A stretch of 64,000 nt of DNA from Micromonospora sp. NBC_00421 (GCF_036017915.1 NZ_CP107929.1:4530001-4594000); one strand, 5' to 3'; positions 37,597-46,251 are shown, numbered from the stretch's first letter. The notes: generated by a model from the sequence alone, not told the origin. Numbers and translations are program-made.

Positions 37597-37614
37597 TGTT
37601 CAGCGCGCTGAACA
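37597..37614. promoter_or_regulatory. 18-bp perfect palindrome in the iclR/FAD-monooxygenase divergent region
   Basis: TGTTCAGCGCGCTGAACA reads the same on both strands. It is 47 nt upstream of the iclR -10 (TACAGT 37661-37666) and about 120 nt from the monooxygenase start. The likely ligand is the IclR protein encoded next door; the site is well placed to control both genes. Confidence 0.6.
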
Positions 37615-37672
37615 CCGTTCGCTCGAAGCACACCCATCGGCCGGATGCCGCTCGTCTCACTACAGTGACGGC

Positions 37673-38452
37673 GTGACGACGGATGAGTCATACCGGTCGG
37701 TCAAGTCGGCAGGGCGGGCGCTGGACGTGCTGGAGGCGCTGGCCGACCCGGACGGTCCCCGGTCACCGGTGGAGCTGAGCCGCGCGCTGGGCATCCCGAA
37801 GAGCAGCCTGCACGCCATCCTGCGGACCCTGCTGGACCGCGACTGGGTGGCCGTCGACCCGACCGGGACCCGGTTCTCGGTGGGCCTGCGGGCGCTGGAG
37901 GTCGGTGCGACGTTCCTCGCCGGCGCGGACGCCGCCGCCCTCTACGAGGTGACCCTGGACCGACTCGCCGAGTACTCCGGCGAGACGGTCCAGCTCTACC
38001 GTCTCGACCGCGGTTCGGTGGTACTGCTGGCCCGGCGGGACTCGGCGCACATCGTCCGGCCGGTCTGCGCGGTGGGGCGTCGGCTGCCCGCGCACGCCAC
38101 CGCGGCCGGCAAGGCGCTGCTCGCCGCCCGGACCGACGAGGAGGTCGACCGGCTGCTCCAGTGGCCGCTGCCGGCGGTCACCGGGCGGACGGTCACCACG
38201 CCGGAGACGCTCCGCGCCGAGCTGGCCGCCGTGCGGCGGCGGGGCTGGGCCGAGGAGTGGGAGGAGTGCAGCCCGGGGCTGGCGGCGGTGGCGGTGGCCG
38301 TACCGCTGCGGGAGCCGGCGGTGGACGCGATCGCGGTGGCCGCTCCGGTGGCCCGGCTGGGGCCGGAGGCGCGGACCCGGCTGGCGGCGGTGCTGCGCGA
38401 GGCGGCGACCCAGGCCCGCACGGCCCGCGCCCTGCTCTCACTCAACCCATAG
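37673..38452 (+). CDS. IclR-family transcriptional regulator
   Basis: 259 aa from GTG 37673, fixed by TACAGT 6 nt upstream; an in-frame extension to 37556 would run through the palindrome and is rejected. The N-terminal winged HTH (SVKSAGRALDVLEALAD, then PVELSRALGIPKSSLHAIL) is followed by the GAF-like effector domain with LPAHATAAGKALLA and a C-terminal AVAVPLREPAVDAIAVAAPV. Probably senses an aromatic or small organic acid. Divergent from the FAD monooxygenase. Confidence 0.92.
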   Translation: MTTDESYRSVKSAGRALDVLEALADPDGPRSPVELSRALGIPKSSLHAILRTLLDRDWVAVDPTGTRFSVGLRALEVGATFLAGADAAALYEVTLDRLAEYSGETVQLYRLDRGSVVLLARRDSAHIVRPVCAVGRRLPAHATAAGKALLAARTDEEVDRLLQWPLPAVTGRTVTTPETLRAELAAVRRRGWAEEWEECSPGLAAVAVAVPLREPAVDAIAVAAPVARLGPEARTRLAAVLREAATQARTARALLSLNP

Positions 38453-38543
38453 AACAAGGTTCGCGTACGTGGACGCAATCGGGTGCCAGCTTAACCGGTT
38501 CAGTTGCACACTAGTTTCATGTGTGTAAATGTGATGAGGACCA

Positions 38544-38557
38544 TGGGAGCGCTCCCG
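38544..38557. promoter_or_regulatory. CebR-like operator upstream of the GH12 cellulase
   Basis: TGGGAGCGCTCCCG differs at one end position from the Streptomyces CebR consensus TGGGAGCGCTCCCA. The core GGGAGCGCTCCC is a perfect palindrome. It is 50 nt before the cellulase ATG, just past a possible TTGCAC/TAAATG promoter (38504-38531), so cellobiose-relieved repression is expected. Confidence 0.85.
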
Positions 38558-38607
38558 GTCACATCCGATACAGGTCCGGCGCCCCCGCGCCGCAGCCAAG
38601 GAGCATC

Positions 38608-39735
38608 ATGAAGCGTCCATTGCGGGCACTCGTCGCCGCCGGCCTCCTGGCCGCCGGTTCGATCTTCGCCGTCGCGTTCGGCGGCACCGCCTCCGCCGAC
38701 ACCCTGATCTGTGAGCAGTACGGCTCGACAGTCATCGGCGGCAAGTACGTGGTCCAGAACAACCGCTGGGGCACCACCGCCCAGCAGTGCATCAACGTCA
38801 CCGGCAGCGGCTTCAACATCACCACCCAGAACGGCTCCGCGCCGACGAACGGTGCGCCGGTCTCGTACCCGTCGATCTTCGTCGGCTGCCACTACACCAA
38901 CTGCTCGCCGGGGACCAACCTGCCGGCCCAGGTGAAGTCGATAAGCAGCGCCCCCGGCAGCATCTCCTTCAACTACGTCGGTGGCGCGATCTACGACGCC
39001 GCCTACGACATCTGGCTCGACCCGTCGCCCAAGCGGGACGGGGTCAACGCGATGGAGATCATGATCTGGTTCAACCGGCAGGGTTCGATCCAGCCGATCG
39101 GCTCGCCGGTGGGCAACGTCAACATCGCGGGCCGCAGCTGGGAGGTGTGGCGCGGCAACAACGGCGGCAACAACGTCATCTCGTACGTCGCGCCGTCGGC
39201 GATCCAGAGCATGAGCTTCAACGTGCTGGACTTCATCGCGGACACCCGCAACCGGGGCGCGATCACCAACGACTGGTACCTGACCAGCATCCAGGCCGGC
39301 TTCGAGCCCTGGCAGGGCGGCGCCGGGCTGGCCGTCACCAACTTCTCCCAGACCGTCAACACCGGCGGCAGCAACCCGCCGCCCACCACCGCCCCGCCCA
39401 CCAACCCCCCGGGCAACGGCGGCTGCGCGGTGAAGTACACGTCGAACTCGTGGAACAACGGCTTCACCGCCGACGTGACGGTCACCAACCGGGGCTCCGG
39501 CACCGTCAACGGCTGGACCCTGACCTACAACCTGCCCGCCGGGCAGCAGGTCACCAGCTCCTGGAACGCCAACGTCACGCAGAGCGGGTCCGCGGTGACC
39601 GCGCGCAACGCCAGTCACAACGGCACCCTCTCCCCCGGTGGCACCGCGACCTTCGGCTACCAGGGCTCGCTGAACGGCACGTACTCGGCGCCGACCAGCT
39701 TCTCGCTCAACGGCGTCGCCTGCTCGCGCGCCTGA
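38608..39735 (+). CDS. Secreted GH12 endoglucanase with CBM2
   Basis: 375 aa from ATG 38608 (AAGGAG 4 nt upstream; an upstream in-frame extension to 38521 overlaps the operator and is rejected). The signal peptide ends near GTASADT. The GH12 catalytic domain (about 33-250) contains the nucleophile in AMEIMIWFNR and the acid/base Glu in AGFEPWQGG. A Pro/Thr linker (NPPPTTAPPTNPPG) leads to a CBM2 cellulose-binding module with the usual Cys pair. It cleaves internal beta-1,4-glucan bonds. CebR box upstream, strong hairpin downstream. Confidence 0.94.
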   Translation: MKRPLRALVAAGLLAAGSIFAVAFGGTASADTLICEQYGSTVIGGKYVVQNNRWGTTAQQCINVTGSGFNITTQNGSAPTNGAPVSYPSIFVGCHYTNCSPGTNLPAQVKSISSAPGSISFNYVGGAIYDAAYDIWLDPSPKRDGVNAMEIMIWFNRQGSIQPIGSPVGNVNIAGRSWEVWRGNNGGNNVISYVAPSAIQSMSFNVLDFIADTRNRGAITNDWYLTSIQAGFEPWQGGAGLAVTNFSQTVNTGGSNPPPTTAPPTNPPGNGGCAVKYTSNSWNNGFTADVTVTNRGSGTVNGWTLTYNLPAGQQVTSSWNANVTQSGSAVTARNASHNGTLSPGGTATFGYQGSLNGTYSAPTSFSLNGVACSRA

Positions 39736-39757
39736 GCTCACCACCCACCACCCCGCC

Positions 39758-39788
39758 GGGGGGCGTGACCCGTCGGGTCACGCCCCCC
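39758..39788. terminator. 14-bp stem terminator shared by the cellulase and aldo/keto reductase genes
   Basis: Perfect 14-bp stem (39758-39771 with 39775-39788) with a 3-nt loop between two convergent genes. The plus-strand stem starts with six G and ends with six C, so no U-tract, but position and stability suggest a bidirectional terminator. Confidence 0.75.
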
Positions 39789-39822
39789 GCACCGTCTCCG
39801 GCCTGGCCCGGACCACGCGGGG

Positions 39823-40605
39823 TCAGGCCCCCAGGGCGTCGATGTCCCGCATCTCCTCGGCGGTCAGGGAGAAGTCCCAGATGTCGGCGTTGGCGCGGAT
39901 GCGTTCCGGGGTGACCGACTTCGGAATCACGACGGTCTCGTGGTCGACGTGCCAGCGCAGCACCACCTGGGCCGGGGAGACGTCGTGCGCGGCGGCGATC
40001 CGGGTCAGCACCGGATCGGCCAGGTCACTGGTCTTGAACGGGCTGTAGCCCTCCAACACGATCCCCCGGTCCCGGTGCTCGGCGTGCCGCTGCCTGTCGT
40101 ACAGCGACGGGCTCCAGCGGATCTGGTTGACCGCCGGGTTCTCCTCGGTCGCCTGGATCAGCTCGTCGAGCTGCGCGGTGGCGTAGTTGCTCACCCCCAC
40201 CGCCCGGGTCAGGTTCTCGTCCCGGGCGGCCAGCAGTTCGCGCCACATCGGGATGCTGTCCGACGGCGACGACGGCGGCCAGTGGATCAGCCACAGGTCG
40301 ACGTGGTCGGTGTCCAACGCCCGCAGACTCGCCTCGATCGTCTCGCGTTCCCGACCGACCCGGTCCGGCGGCAGTTTCGTGGTGATGAAGAGGTCCTCCC
40401 GGCGCAGTCCGCTCTCCCGGACCGCCCGACCCACCTCCGCCTCGTTGCCGTACATGGTGGCGGTGTCGATGTGCCGGTAACCGGCGTCCAGGGCGGCCAG
40501 CACGGCGTCGTACCCGGCCTGGCCGGTCGCCTGCCAGGTGCCGAAGCCGAGCAGCGGCATGCGTACGTCGCCGGGGAGCAGGGCGGTGGGTTGGTCGAGG
40601 TCCAT
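39823..40605 (-). CDS. Aldo/keto reductase
   Basis: 260 aa from ATG 40605. TIM-barrel oxidoreductase of the 2,5-diketo-D-gluconate reductase type: GFGTWQATG, GYRHIDTATMYGNEAEVGRA (catalytic Asp and Tyr), TTKLPPD (Lys), DLWLIHWPP (His) and VIPKSVTPERIRAN for NADPH binding. Physiological substrate unknown. TAGAAC lies 7 nt upstream, a variant leaderless -10. Confidence 0.92.
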   Translation of the reverse strand: MDLDQPTALLPGDVRMPLLGFGTWQATGQAGYDAVLAALDAGYRHIDTATMYGNEAEVGRAVRESGLRREDLFITTKLPPDRVGRERETIEASLRALDTDHVDLWLIHWPPSSPSDSIPMWRELLAARDENLTRAVGVSNYATAQLDELIQATEENPAVNQIRWSPSLYDRQRHAEHRDRGIVLEGYSPFKTSDLADPVLTRIAAAHDVSPAQVVLRWHVDHETVVIPKSVTPERIRANADIWDFSLTAEEMRDIDALGA

Positions 40606-40645
40606 GCCGACCGTTCTACCCCTGATCGGAGCGGACATGCCGGGT

Positions 40646-40710
40646 GAGCGGCGAACCCCGGCGAGCGGCGAACCCGGGCGGGTTCGTGCCGGCGAGCGGC
40701 GAACCCGGAC
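40646..40710 (+). repeat. Three direct repeats of GAGCGGCGAACCC
   Basis: Copies begin at 40646, 40663 and 40694, each continuing into a C/G-rich flank. They lie in the aldo/keto reductase to threonine synthase gap and have no obvious coding or promoter role. Confidence 0.6.
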
Positions 40711-40768
40711 GGATTGCCGGAGAATGCCGGTGTGCCGAGCACCGACCGGGCCGACGGCGAGGAGCATC

Positions 40769-41956
40769 GTGTACCTGACCCACCTGGAGTGTCCCCGCTG
40801 CGGCCGGGAGCACGACGCCGGCCGGCTCACCAACCTCTGTGACTGCGGCTCGCCGCTGCTGGCCCGCTACGACCTGCCGGCGGTGGCCGCCGCGGTGACC
40901 CCGGAGCGGTTCGGGTTACGCCCGGCCGACCTGTGGCGCTACCGGGAGGTGCTGCCGGTCGCCGACGAGCGGCACGTCACCACGTTGGGTGAGGGGTGGA
41001 CGCCGCTGTGGCGCGCCCCGGCCTACGGCCACGAGATCGGCATCGACGACCTGATCGTCAAGGACGAGGGGTTGACCCCGACCGGGTCGTTCAAGGCGCG
41101 GGGTGCGGCCGTCGGCGTGAGTCGGGCCCGGGAGCTGGGCGTACGGCGGATCGCCATGCCCACCAACGGCAATGCCGGGGCCGCCTGGGCGACGTACGCG
41201 GCGCGGGCCGGAATGACCTCGACCATCGTGATGCCGCTGGACGCCCCGGCCATCTGCCGCCGCGAGTGCGTGGCCGCCGGAGCGGATCTGCGCCTGGTGG
41301 ACGGGTTGATCGGCGACGCCGGGCGCTGGGTGGCCGAGCTGGTGGCCGGCGCGGACGGCGCGATCTTCGACGCCGGCACGCTGCGCGAGCCGTACCGGCT
41401 GGAGGGCAAGAAGACGATGGGATACGAGATCGTCGAGCAGCTCGGTTGGCAGGTGCCCGACGTGATCGTCTACCCGACCGGTGGCGGGGTGGGCCTGATC
41501 GGCATCCACAAGGCCCTGCACGAGCTGCGGGAGCTGGGCTGGGTGGGCGACAAACTGCCCCGGCTGGTGGCGGTGCAGTCGACCGGCTGTGCACCGATCG
41601 TCCGGGCGTTCGCCGCCGGCGAGGAACGGGCCCGGCCCTGGGTCGACGCGCACACGGTGGCGTTCGGGATCACCGTGCCGGCCCCGCTCGGCGACGAGCT
41701 GGTCCTGACCGCGCTGCGGGAGAGCAGTGGGACGGCACTCGCCGTCGACGACTCGGAGATCCTGGCCGACCTGCGGGAGTTCGCCGTCCGGGAGGGCCTG
41801 TTGCTCTGCCCGGAGGGAGCCGCCTGCCTGACCGCCGCCCGGCAGTTGCGGGCCGGCGGCTGGATCCGGGCCGGTGAGCGGGTGGTGGTGCTGAACACCG
41901 GTTCGGGGTTGAAGTACCCGGAGACGGTGGACGTCGCCGACGTACCCGTGCGGTGA
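40769..41956 (+). CDS. thrC: Threonine synthase
   Basis: 395 aa from GTG 40769 (GAGGAG 5 nt upstream). A zinc-ribbon-like N-terminus (LECPRCGREHDAGRL with a later NLCDCG) precedes the PLP fold: LGEGWTPL, DEGLTPTGSFKARGAA (PLP lysine), PTNGNAGAAWATYAARAG and TGGGVGLIGIHKAL. It converts O-phosphohomoserine to threonine. It stands alone rather than with hom and thrB, so it may be a second, divergent copy; another fold-type II PLP lyase is the alternative. Confidence 0.88.
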   Translation: MYLTHLECPRCGREHDAGRLTNLCDCGSPLLARYDLPAVAAAVTPERFGLRPADLWRYREVLPVADERHVTTLGEGWTPLWRAPAYGHEIGIDDLIVKDEGLTPTGSFKARGAAVGVSRARELGVRRIAMPTNGNAGAAWATYAARAGMTSTIVMPLDAPAICRRECVAAGADLRLVDGLIGDAGRWVAELVAGADGAIFDAGTLREPYRLEGKKTMGYEIVEQLGWQVPDVIVYPTGGGVGLIGIHKALHELRELGWVGDKLPRLVAVQSTGCAPIVRAFAAGEERARPWVDAHTVAFGITVPAPLGDELVLTALRESSGTALAVDDSEILADLREFAVREGLLLCPEGAACLTAARQLRAGGWIRAGERVVVLNTGSGLKYPETVDVADVPVR

Positions 41957-42073
41957 CTGTCGACGCCCCGCTGACCCGGTGGAACGCGCGGGATGGGTCC
42001 GTCGGTCGCCGCAGGGACCCCTGCCCACGCGCGGGGCGCGGAACAGGGGTCGCCGTCCGTACGGCGGCACGGG

Positions 42074-42466
42074 TCAGGACGTCGGCGGTTCGTCCCGGCC
42101 GGCTGCCTCCGCCGCGTCGGCCTCCTCCTTGGTCCGGTGCACCGCCTGGTCGGCGTGCTCCGGCGGGCCGTAGACGGTGTAGAGGACCAACGGGTTGGGG
42201 CCGGTGTTGACGAAGTTGTGCTTCGTCCCGGCCGGCACCACCACCAGGTCTCCCTGGGCTACCTCCCGGGTCTCCCCACCGACCCGGGCCTCGCCGGTGC
42301 CGCTGACGAAGGTCAGGATCTGGTCGATCCCGTCGTGCACCTCCTCGCCGATCTCACCGCCCGGCGGAATGGTCATGATCACCAATTGGGTCTGCTCGCC
42401 GGTCCAGAGCACCCGGCGGAAGTCCGGGCTCTTCTCGGCGACCGTCGCGATCGTGAAATGCTCCAT
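42074..42466 (-). CDS. Cupin-domain protein
   Basis: 130 aa from ATG 42466. A single beta-barrel cupin: motif 1 PPGGEIGEEVHDGIDQILTF (His and Glu/Asp metal ligands partly present) and motif 2 VVVPAGTKHNFVNTGPNP. A charged Glu/Ala tail follows. Enzymatic or binding role not predictable. The 295-bp stretch upstream to the response regulator holds no feature beyond that gene's -10. Confidence 0.85.
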   Translation of the reverse strand: MEHFTIATVAEKSPDFRRVLWTGEQTQLVIMTIPPGGEIGEEVHDGIDQILTFVSGTGEARVGGETREVAQGDLVVVPAGTKHNFVNTGPNPLVLYTVYGPPEHADQAVHRTKEEADAAEAAGRDEPPTS

Positions 42467-42761
42467 GGCCCGTTCATACCCGCAACGGCAGCAGATCACG
42501 CCGGGACGTGCGGATGGTGGAATTCCCCACCCCGGTGAGGTTTGCGGGCCGCCGGAACGGGCAACAAGCGCTCCAAGGCCGGCGCGGCTACCGCCCCGGT
42601 CGAACCAGGTCCCCGCTGGCGTACCGCCGGATGGCTGCGATGGTGGGAGACGGTCGGAGCGCGGCGACGGACGACCAGCGGGTCGTACGGCGCCGTGCGC
42701 CCGTCTCCGCCCCCCGGTGGTGGCCGACGGCCCGGCCCCCGCCCAGGGCTAGCCTGCTGGG

Positions 42762-43529
42762 GTGGCCCGACTGCTGCTCGTCGAGGACGACCTGACCATC
42801 CGCACCCCGCTGGTCCGGGCGTTGCGCGACCGGGGGCACGCGGTGGCCGCCGCGTCGACCGCGATGGAGGGGCTGCGGCACACCCTCGACGACCGGCCCG
42901 ACCTCGTCGTGCTCGACCTCGGGCTGCCCGACCTGGACGGCGGCGAGCTGTTGCGGATGTTGCGCGCGGTCAGCACCGTACCGGTGATCGTGGCGACCGC
43001 CCGGGACGACGAACGGGAGATCGTCCGGCTGCTCGACGCCGGTGCGGACGACTACGTGGTCAAACCGTTCACCGCCGTCCAGCTCGACGCCCGGATCCGG
43101 GCGGTGCTGCGCCGGGGCGGTCCCGACCGGCCCGACGGCGAACCCGTGCTGGTGCTCGGCGGGCTGCGCGTCGACCCGCGCGCCCGACAGGTCACCCTGG
43201 ACGACGTGCCGGTGGAGCTCACCCCACGCGAGTTCGACCTGCTGCACCACCTCGCCGCCCGGCCCGGCACTGTGGTGACCAAACGGGAGCTGCTCACCGA
43301 GGTCTGGCGGATTCCCTACGGCGGGGCGGACAAGACAGTCGACGTGCACCTGTCCTGGCTGCGCCGCAAGCTCGGGGAAAGCGCCCAACAGCCGCGCTAC
43401 CTGCACACCGTCCGCGGGGTCGGGGTCCGGCTCACCCCGCCCGGCGACGACCACCCCGGGCCGGGCGACGACCATCACGAGCCGGGCGACGACCACGGCG
43501 GGCACGGCGGCGACCGGGACGACGACTGA
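42762..43529 (+). CDS. Orphan OmpR-family response regulator with His/Asp-rich tail
   Basis: 255 aa. Receiver domain (1-120) with acidic pocket E8/D9, phospho-acceptor D52, T79 and K101; OmpR winged HTH (about 130-225) with ELTPREFDLLHHLAARPG and TVRGVGVRL. No histidine kinase gene adjoins it. After the HTH comes a 27-residue tail with three GDDH units and further His/Asp (DDHHEP, DDHGGHGGDRDDD), able in principle to bind metal. GTG 42762 has TAGCCT 6 nt upstream. Confidence 0.9.
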   Translation: MARLLLVEDDLTIRTPLVRALRDRGHAVAAASTAMEGLRHTLDDRPDLVVLDLGLPDLDGGELLRMLRAVSTVPVIVATARDDEREIVRLLDAGADDYVVKPFTAVQLDARIRAVLRRGGPDRPDGEPVLVLGGLRVDPRARQVTLDDVPVELTPREFDLLHHLAARPGTVVTKRELLTEVWRIPYGGADKTVDVHLSWLRRKLGESAQQPRYLHTVRGVGVRLTPPGDDHPGPGDDHHEPGDDHGGHGGDRDDD

Positions 43530-43532
43530 GCC

Positions 43533-43569
43533 GTGACCGGCCCGGCACCAGCGGTGTCGGGCCGGTCAC
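43533..43569. terminator. Terminator hairpin between the response regulator and expansin-CBM2 genes
   Basis: A 12-bp perfect stem (43533-43544 with 43558-43569) is extended by four more pairs inward, leaving a 5-nt loop. It lies in the 55-bp gap between convergent genes and probably serves both. Confidence 0.75.
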
Positions 43570-43584
43570 CCGCTCACCGGCGGT

Positions 43585-44952
43585 TCAGCGGACGGTGCAG
43601 GTCAGCACCGTCGGGGGCTGGTTGTCGCCGGTGACGACCAACCCCCAACTGGTGGTCGCACCGGGGCTCAGGCTCCCGTTGTAGCTGGCGTTGGTCGCGG
43701 TGACCTGCCGGCCGGTCTGGCTGACCGTGGCGCTCCAGGACGAAGCGACCTGCTGGGCGCCGGCGAAGGTGAGCGCGGTGGTCCAGCCGGCGATGGCGGT
43801 GGCGCCGACGTTGCGGACGGTCACCTCGGCCTGGAAGCCACCCGACCAGGAGCCGGTCACCCGGTAGCCGGCCGAGCAGCCGGTCACCGGTGCCGGCGTG
43901 CCAGTAGGGGTGCCGGTCGGCGTCGCGGTGGGAGTGGCAGTCGGCGTGCCGGTCGGGGTCGCGGTGGGGGTGGCAGTCGGGGTGCCGGTCGGGGTCGGGG
44001 TGGGGCCGTCAGAGGTGGTGTAGTCGACCCGGGTGTACGCCGCCGAGCACGTCCCGCCGCAGGAGGCGGGCAGCGCGAACCGGTAGACCCGTCCGTCGTT
44101 GATCAGCGTGCCGGCCGCGTCGCGTACCCGGATCTGGAAGTCGGTGCCCCCGGCGGCGGTCGCCCCGATCAGGTAGGACTGCCCCATGTCGCTGTTCATG
44201 GTGGCGGCCGTCCACACCCCACCGGCCAGGTACTCCACCCCGTGGATGCCGTTGGCCAGGTGCGACACGGCAATCGCCGGCCAGTACCGCTGCGCGCCCT
44301 TCATGAAGCCGATCCGAATGTCGCCGGAGTAGTTCGGCGCGGGCACGAACGACCAGGAGACGTGCCTGTTGTTCCAGTGGTCGGGGTTCAGGTCCCCCAC
44401 CGGCGTCCCGTTCCTGACGAACCGGTTGAGCGAGGCGGTGGAGAGGTCCAGGTGGTACGGATCGTCGCGGCACCAGGCGTTGCCGTCACCGCAACTGTCC
44501 GCCACCACCATGGTCAGGGTCGCGCCGTTGTAGGCGTCGGCGGCCCACGAGCCGTTGCGGCAGAACGGCTGGCCGGGCGCGCCGTCGTTGACGCCGGTGC
44601 ACCGGTCGCCGATGGTGACCCGGACGAACCGACCGCAGTTGAGGCCGTTGTTCCACAGCCCGATCTTCGCCGCCTGGCTGGCCGGGATCGGCCGCATCGG
44701 GTAGGACGAGTAGTCGCCGGGCAGGTCGTAGGCGTTGAGCGCGACGAAGTCCGGCGCGTCCAACTCCGCCTGGGGCAGGCCGCAGCCGCCGTACGGGGCG
44801 CCGAGGGCGTCGAAGTGGGTGGCGTTGCCGGTGACCGGGGTGTTCGGCTCGGGTACCGCGCGGGCCCGGGCGGGCAGCGGAGCGGCAAGCAGTAGCACGG
44901 CGGCGGCGGTCAACGCCGCGAGCAGGCCGGCACGGTGACGTGACGATGTCAT
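43585..44952 (-). CDS. Secreted expansin-like protein with CBM2
   Basis: 455 aa from ATG 44952; an upstream frame to 45048 lacks signal-peptide character. The signal peptide ends near ARARAVPE. An expansin double-psi barrel follows (GNATHFDALGAPYGGCG, ADSCGDGNAWCRDDPYHLDLS), then an expansin domain 2 (GFMKGAQRYWPAIAVSHL to RDAAGTLINDGRVYRF). A long Thr/Pro/Gly linker (TPTATPTGTPT repeats) joins a C-terminal CBM2 (CSAGYRVTGSWSGGFQAEV). Predicted to disrupt crystalline cellulose together with the GH12 enzyme 5 kb away. Confidence 0.87.
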   Translation of the reverse strand: MTSSRHRAGLLAALTAAAVLLLAAPLPARARAVPEPNTPVTGNATHFDALGAPYGGCGLPQAELDAPDFVALNAYDLPGDYSSYPMRPIPASQAAKIGLWNNGLNCGRFVRVTIGDRCTGVNDGAPGQPFCRNGSWAADAYNGATLTMVVADSCGDGNAWCRDDPYHLDLSTASLNRFVRNGTPVGDLNPDHWNNRHVSWSFVPAPNYSGDIRIGFMKGAQRYWPAIAVSHLANGIHGVEYLAGGVWTAATMNSDMGQSYLIGATAAGGTDFQIRVRDAAGTLINDGRVYRFALPASCGGTCSAAYTRVDYTTSDGPTPTPTGTPTATPTATPTGTPTATPTATPTGTPTGTPAPVTGCSAGYRVTGSWSGGFQAEVTVRNVGATAIAGWTTALTFAGAQQVASSWSATVSQTGRQVTATNASYNGSLSPGATTSWGLVVTGDNQPPTVLTCTVR

Positions 44953-45148
44953 CAGGGGGTACGCCTTCCGGGCAGCATGGAGCGGGGACGGTGGTCTTCG
45001 GATGCCCTTCCACGCCCGGCGTACGCCCACCCATGGCATCACCGGCACCGACCACTGTCAATGCCCGATGTGGACCCACCACCGCTTTCCAGCGCAAGGA
45101 TTGCGGTCAACCCCTGTGACGGTGGCGGTCGGCTCGGTAGATTGAGGT

Positions 45149-46246
45149 ATGGTGCCCGCCCCCGGGGGTCGGGTGGCGGAACCGGTCTACCGCCCCGTCC
45201 TCACCAGCAGACGCGGTGAGCTGGAGGCGCTGGTTCATCTGGACAGCGCCACGGCTCCCCTGGTCGCCCCGGTCCTCCACGTGTCCCCGACCGACACCGG
45301 CCTGCTCGGTCTACCCGGCCTGCTCGGCCGGCTGCCCGCCGGATTGGTGCCGGCCGTCGACGTCTGCGCGCTTCCCGACGGCCCGGACGGCGAGCTGGCC
45401 CGGTGGGGCGTACCGGTGCTGCCGGTGATCGGGTTGAGTTGCGGCGACCGGCGGTTGGCGGAGCACGGTGCGGCTTGTCGCGCGTACGACCGGGGGGCGG
45501 TGGTCCGACTACGGGTCGGCCGGGACCGGGCCGGTCCGGACGCCACCACGACGGCGGTGGAGCGGGTGTGGCGGCGGGCCGGGCTGGTCCCGGAGCAGTG
45601 CGATCTGCTGGTCGACGCCGGTGACGTGTGCTGTGCCGCCGACCTGCGGGTGGCCGAGCCCCGGGTGCGCCGGCTGGTGGACTGGGCCTGCCGGCACGCC
45701 TGGCGCACGGTGACCGTGGCTTCCGGCGGGATGCCGCCGTCGCTGTCCCGGCTGCGGATCGACGAGCCGATCCGGGTGGACCGGTGGGACTGGCTGTTCT
45801 GGCGTCGGCTGGCCGACCTGGGGGTGGGCTACGGCGACTACGGGGTGGTCCCCGCCCCACCGGGCGACGCCGAGCCGGGCGACCGGCTGCCCACGGTGCG
45901 GTACACCGCCGAGGACGGGTGGTGGATCTACCGCTGGTCGCGGCGGGGCGGCCGGGGCGACGAACGGTTCGCCGACCTGTGCCGCACGCTGGTCACCGCA
46001 CCACACTGGCCGCCCGCCGGGGCGGACTTCTCCTGGGGTGACCACGAGTTGCTGCGACGGGCCCGCCGGGTGACCGGCGCGGGCTCACCGGCGAACTGGA
46101 CGGCGTGGAGCACGTCGCACCACCTGGCGCACGTGCTGGCGGCGTTGACCGGACCGGTCGACAGGCGTCGTCCGGGCCCGTCACCGGGCGGCGAGGACGG
46201 GTTCACCCGCCCGCACCGGGGCGGCGAGCACCGGTGGTCCCGCTGA
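45149..46246 (+). CDS. Beta-protein-family (PF14350-like) protein
   Basis: 365 aa. The opening YRPVLTSRRGELEALVHLD and the later PLVAPVLHV and DYGVVPAP segments resemble the Beta protein family, which is found in bacteria and phages and may form a TIM-barrel-like fold. Biochemical role unknown; some relatives occur in defence neighbourhoods, but nothing here supports that. TAGATT lies 5 nt before ATG 45149. Convergent with the HesB-like gene with a 5-bp gap. Confidence 0.6.
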   Translation: MVPAPGGRVAEPVYRPVLTSRRGELEALVHLDSATAPLVAPVLHVSPTDTGLLGLPGLLGRLPAGLVPAVDVCALPDGPDGELARWGVPVLPVIGLSCGDRRLAEHGAACRAYDRGAVVRLRVGRDRAGPDATTTAVERVWRRAGLVPEQCDLLVDAGDVCCAADLRVAEPRVRRLVDWACRHAWRTVTVASGGMPPSLSRLRIDEPIRVDRWDWLFWRRLADLGVGYGDYGVVPAPPGDAEPGDRLPTVRYTAEDGWWIYRWSRRGGRGDERFADLCRTLVTAPHWPPAGADFSWGDHELLRRARRVTGAGSPANWTAWSTSHHLAHVLAALTGPVDRRRPGPSPGGEDGFTRPHRGGEHRWSR

Positions 46247-46251
46247 AGGGG

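Noticed and set aside
37556..37672. Longer IclR protein starting at 37556
   Set aside because: The extra residues would be encoded across the 18-bp palindrome and the -10; GTG 37673 fits the promoter and family length.
38521..38607. Upstream extension of the GH12 protein
   Set aside because: It would translate through the CebR box, and the signal peptide with its RBS begins at 38608.
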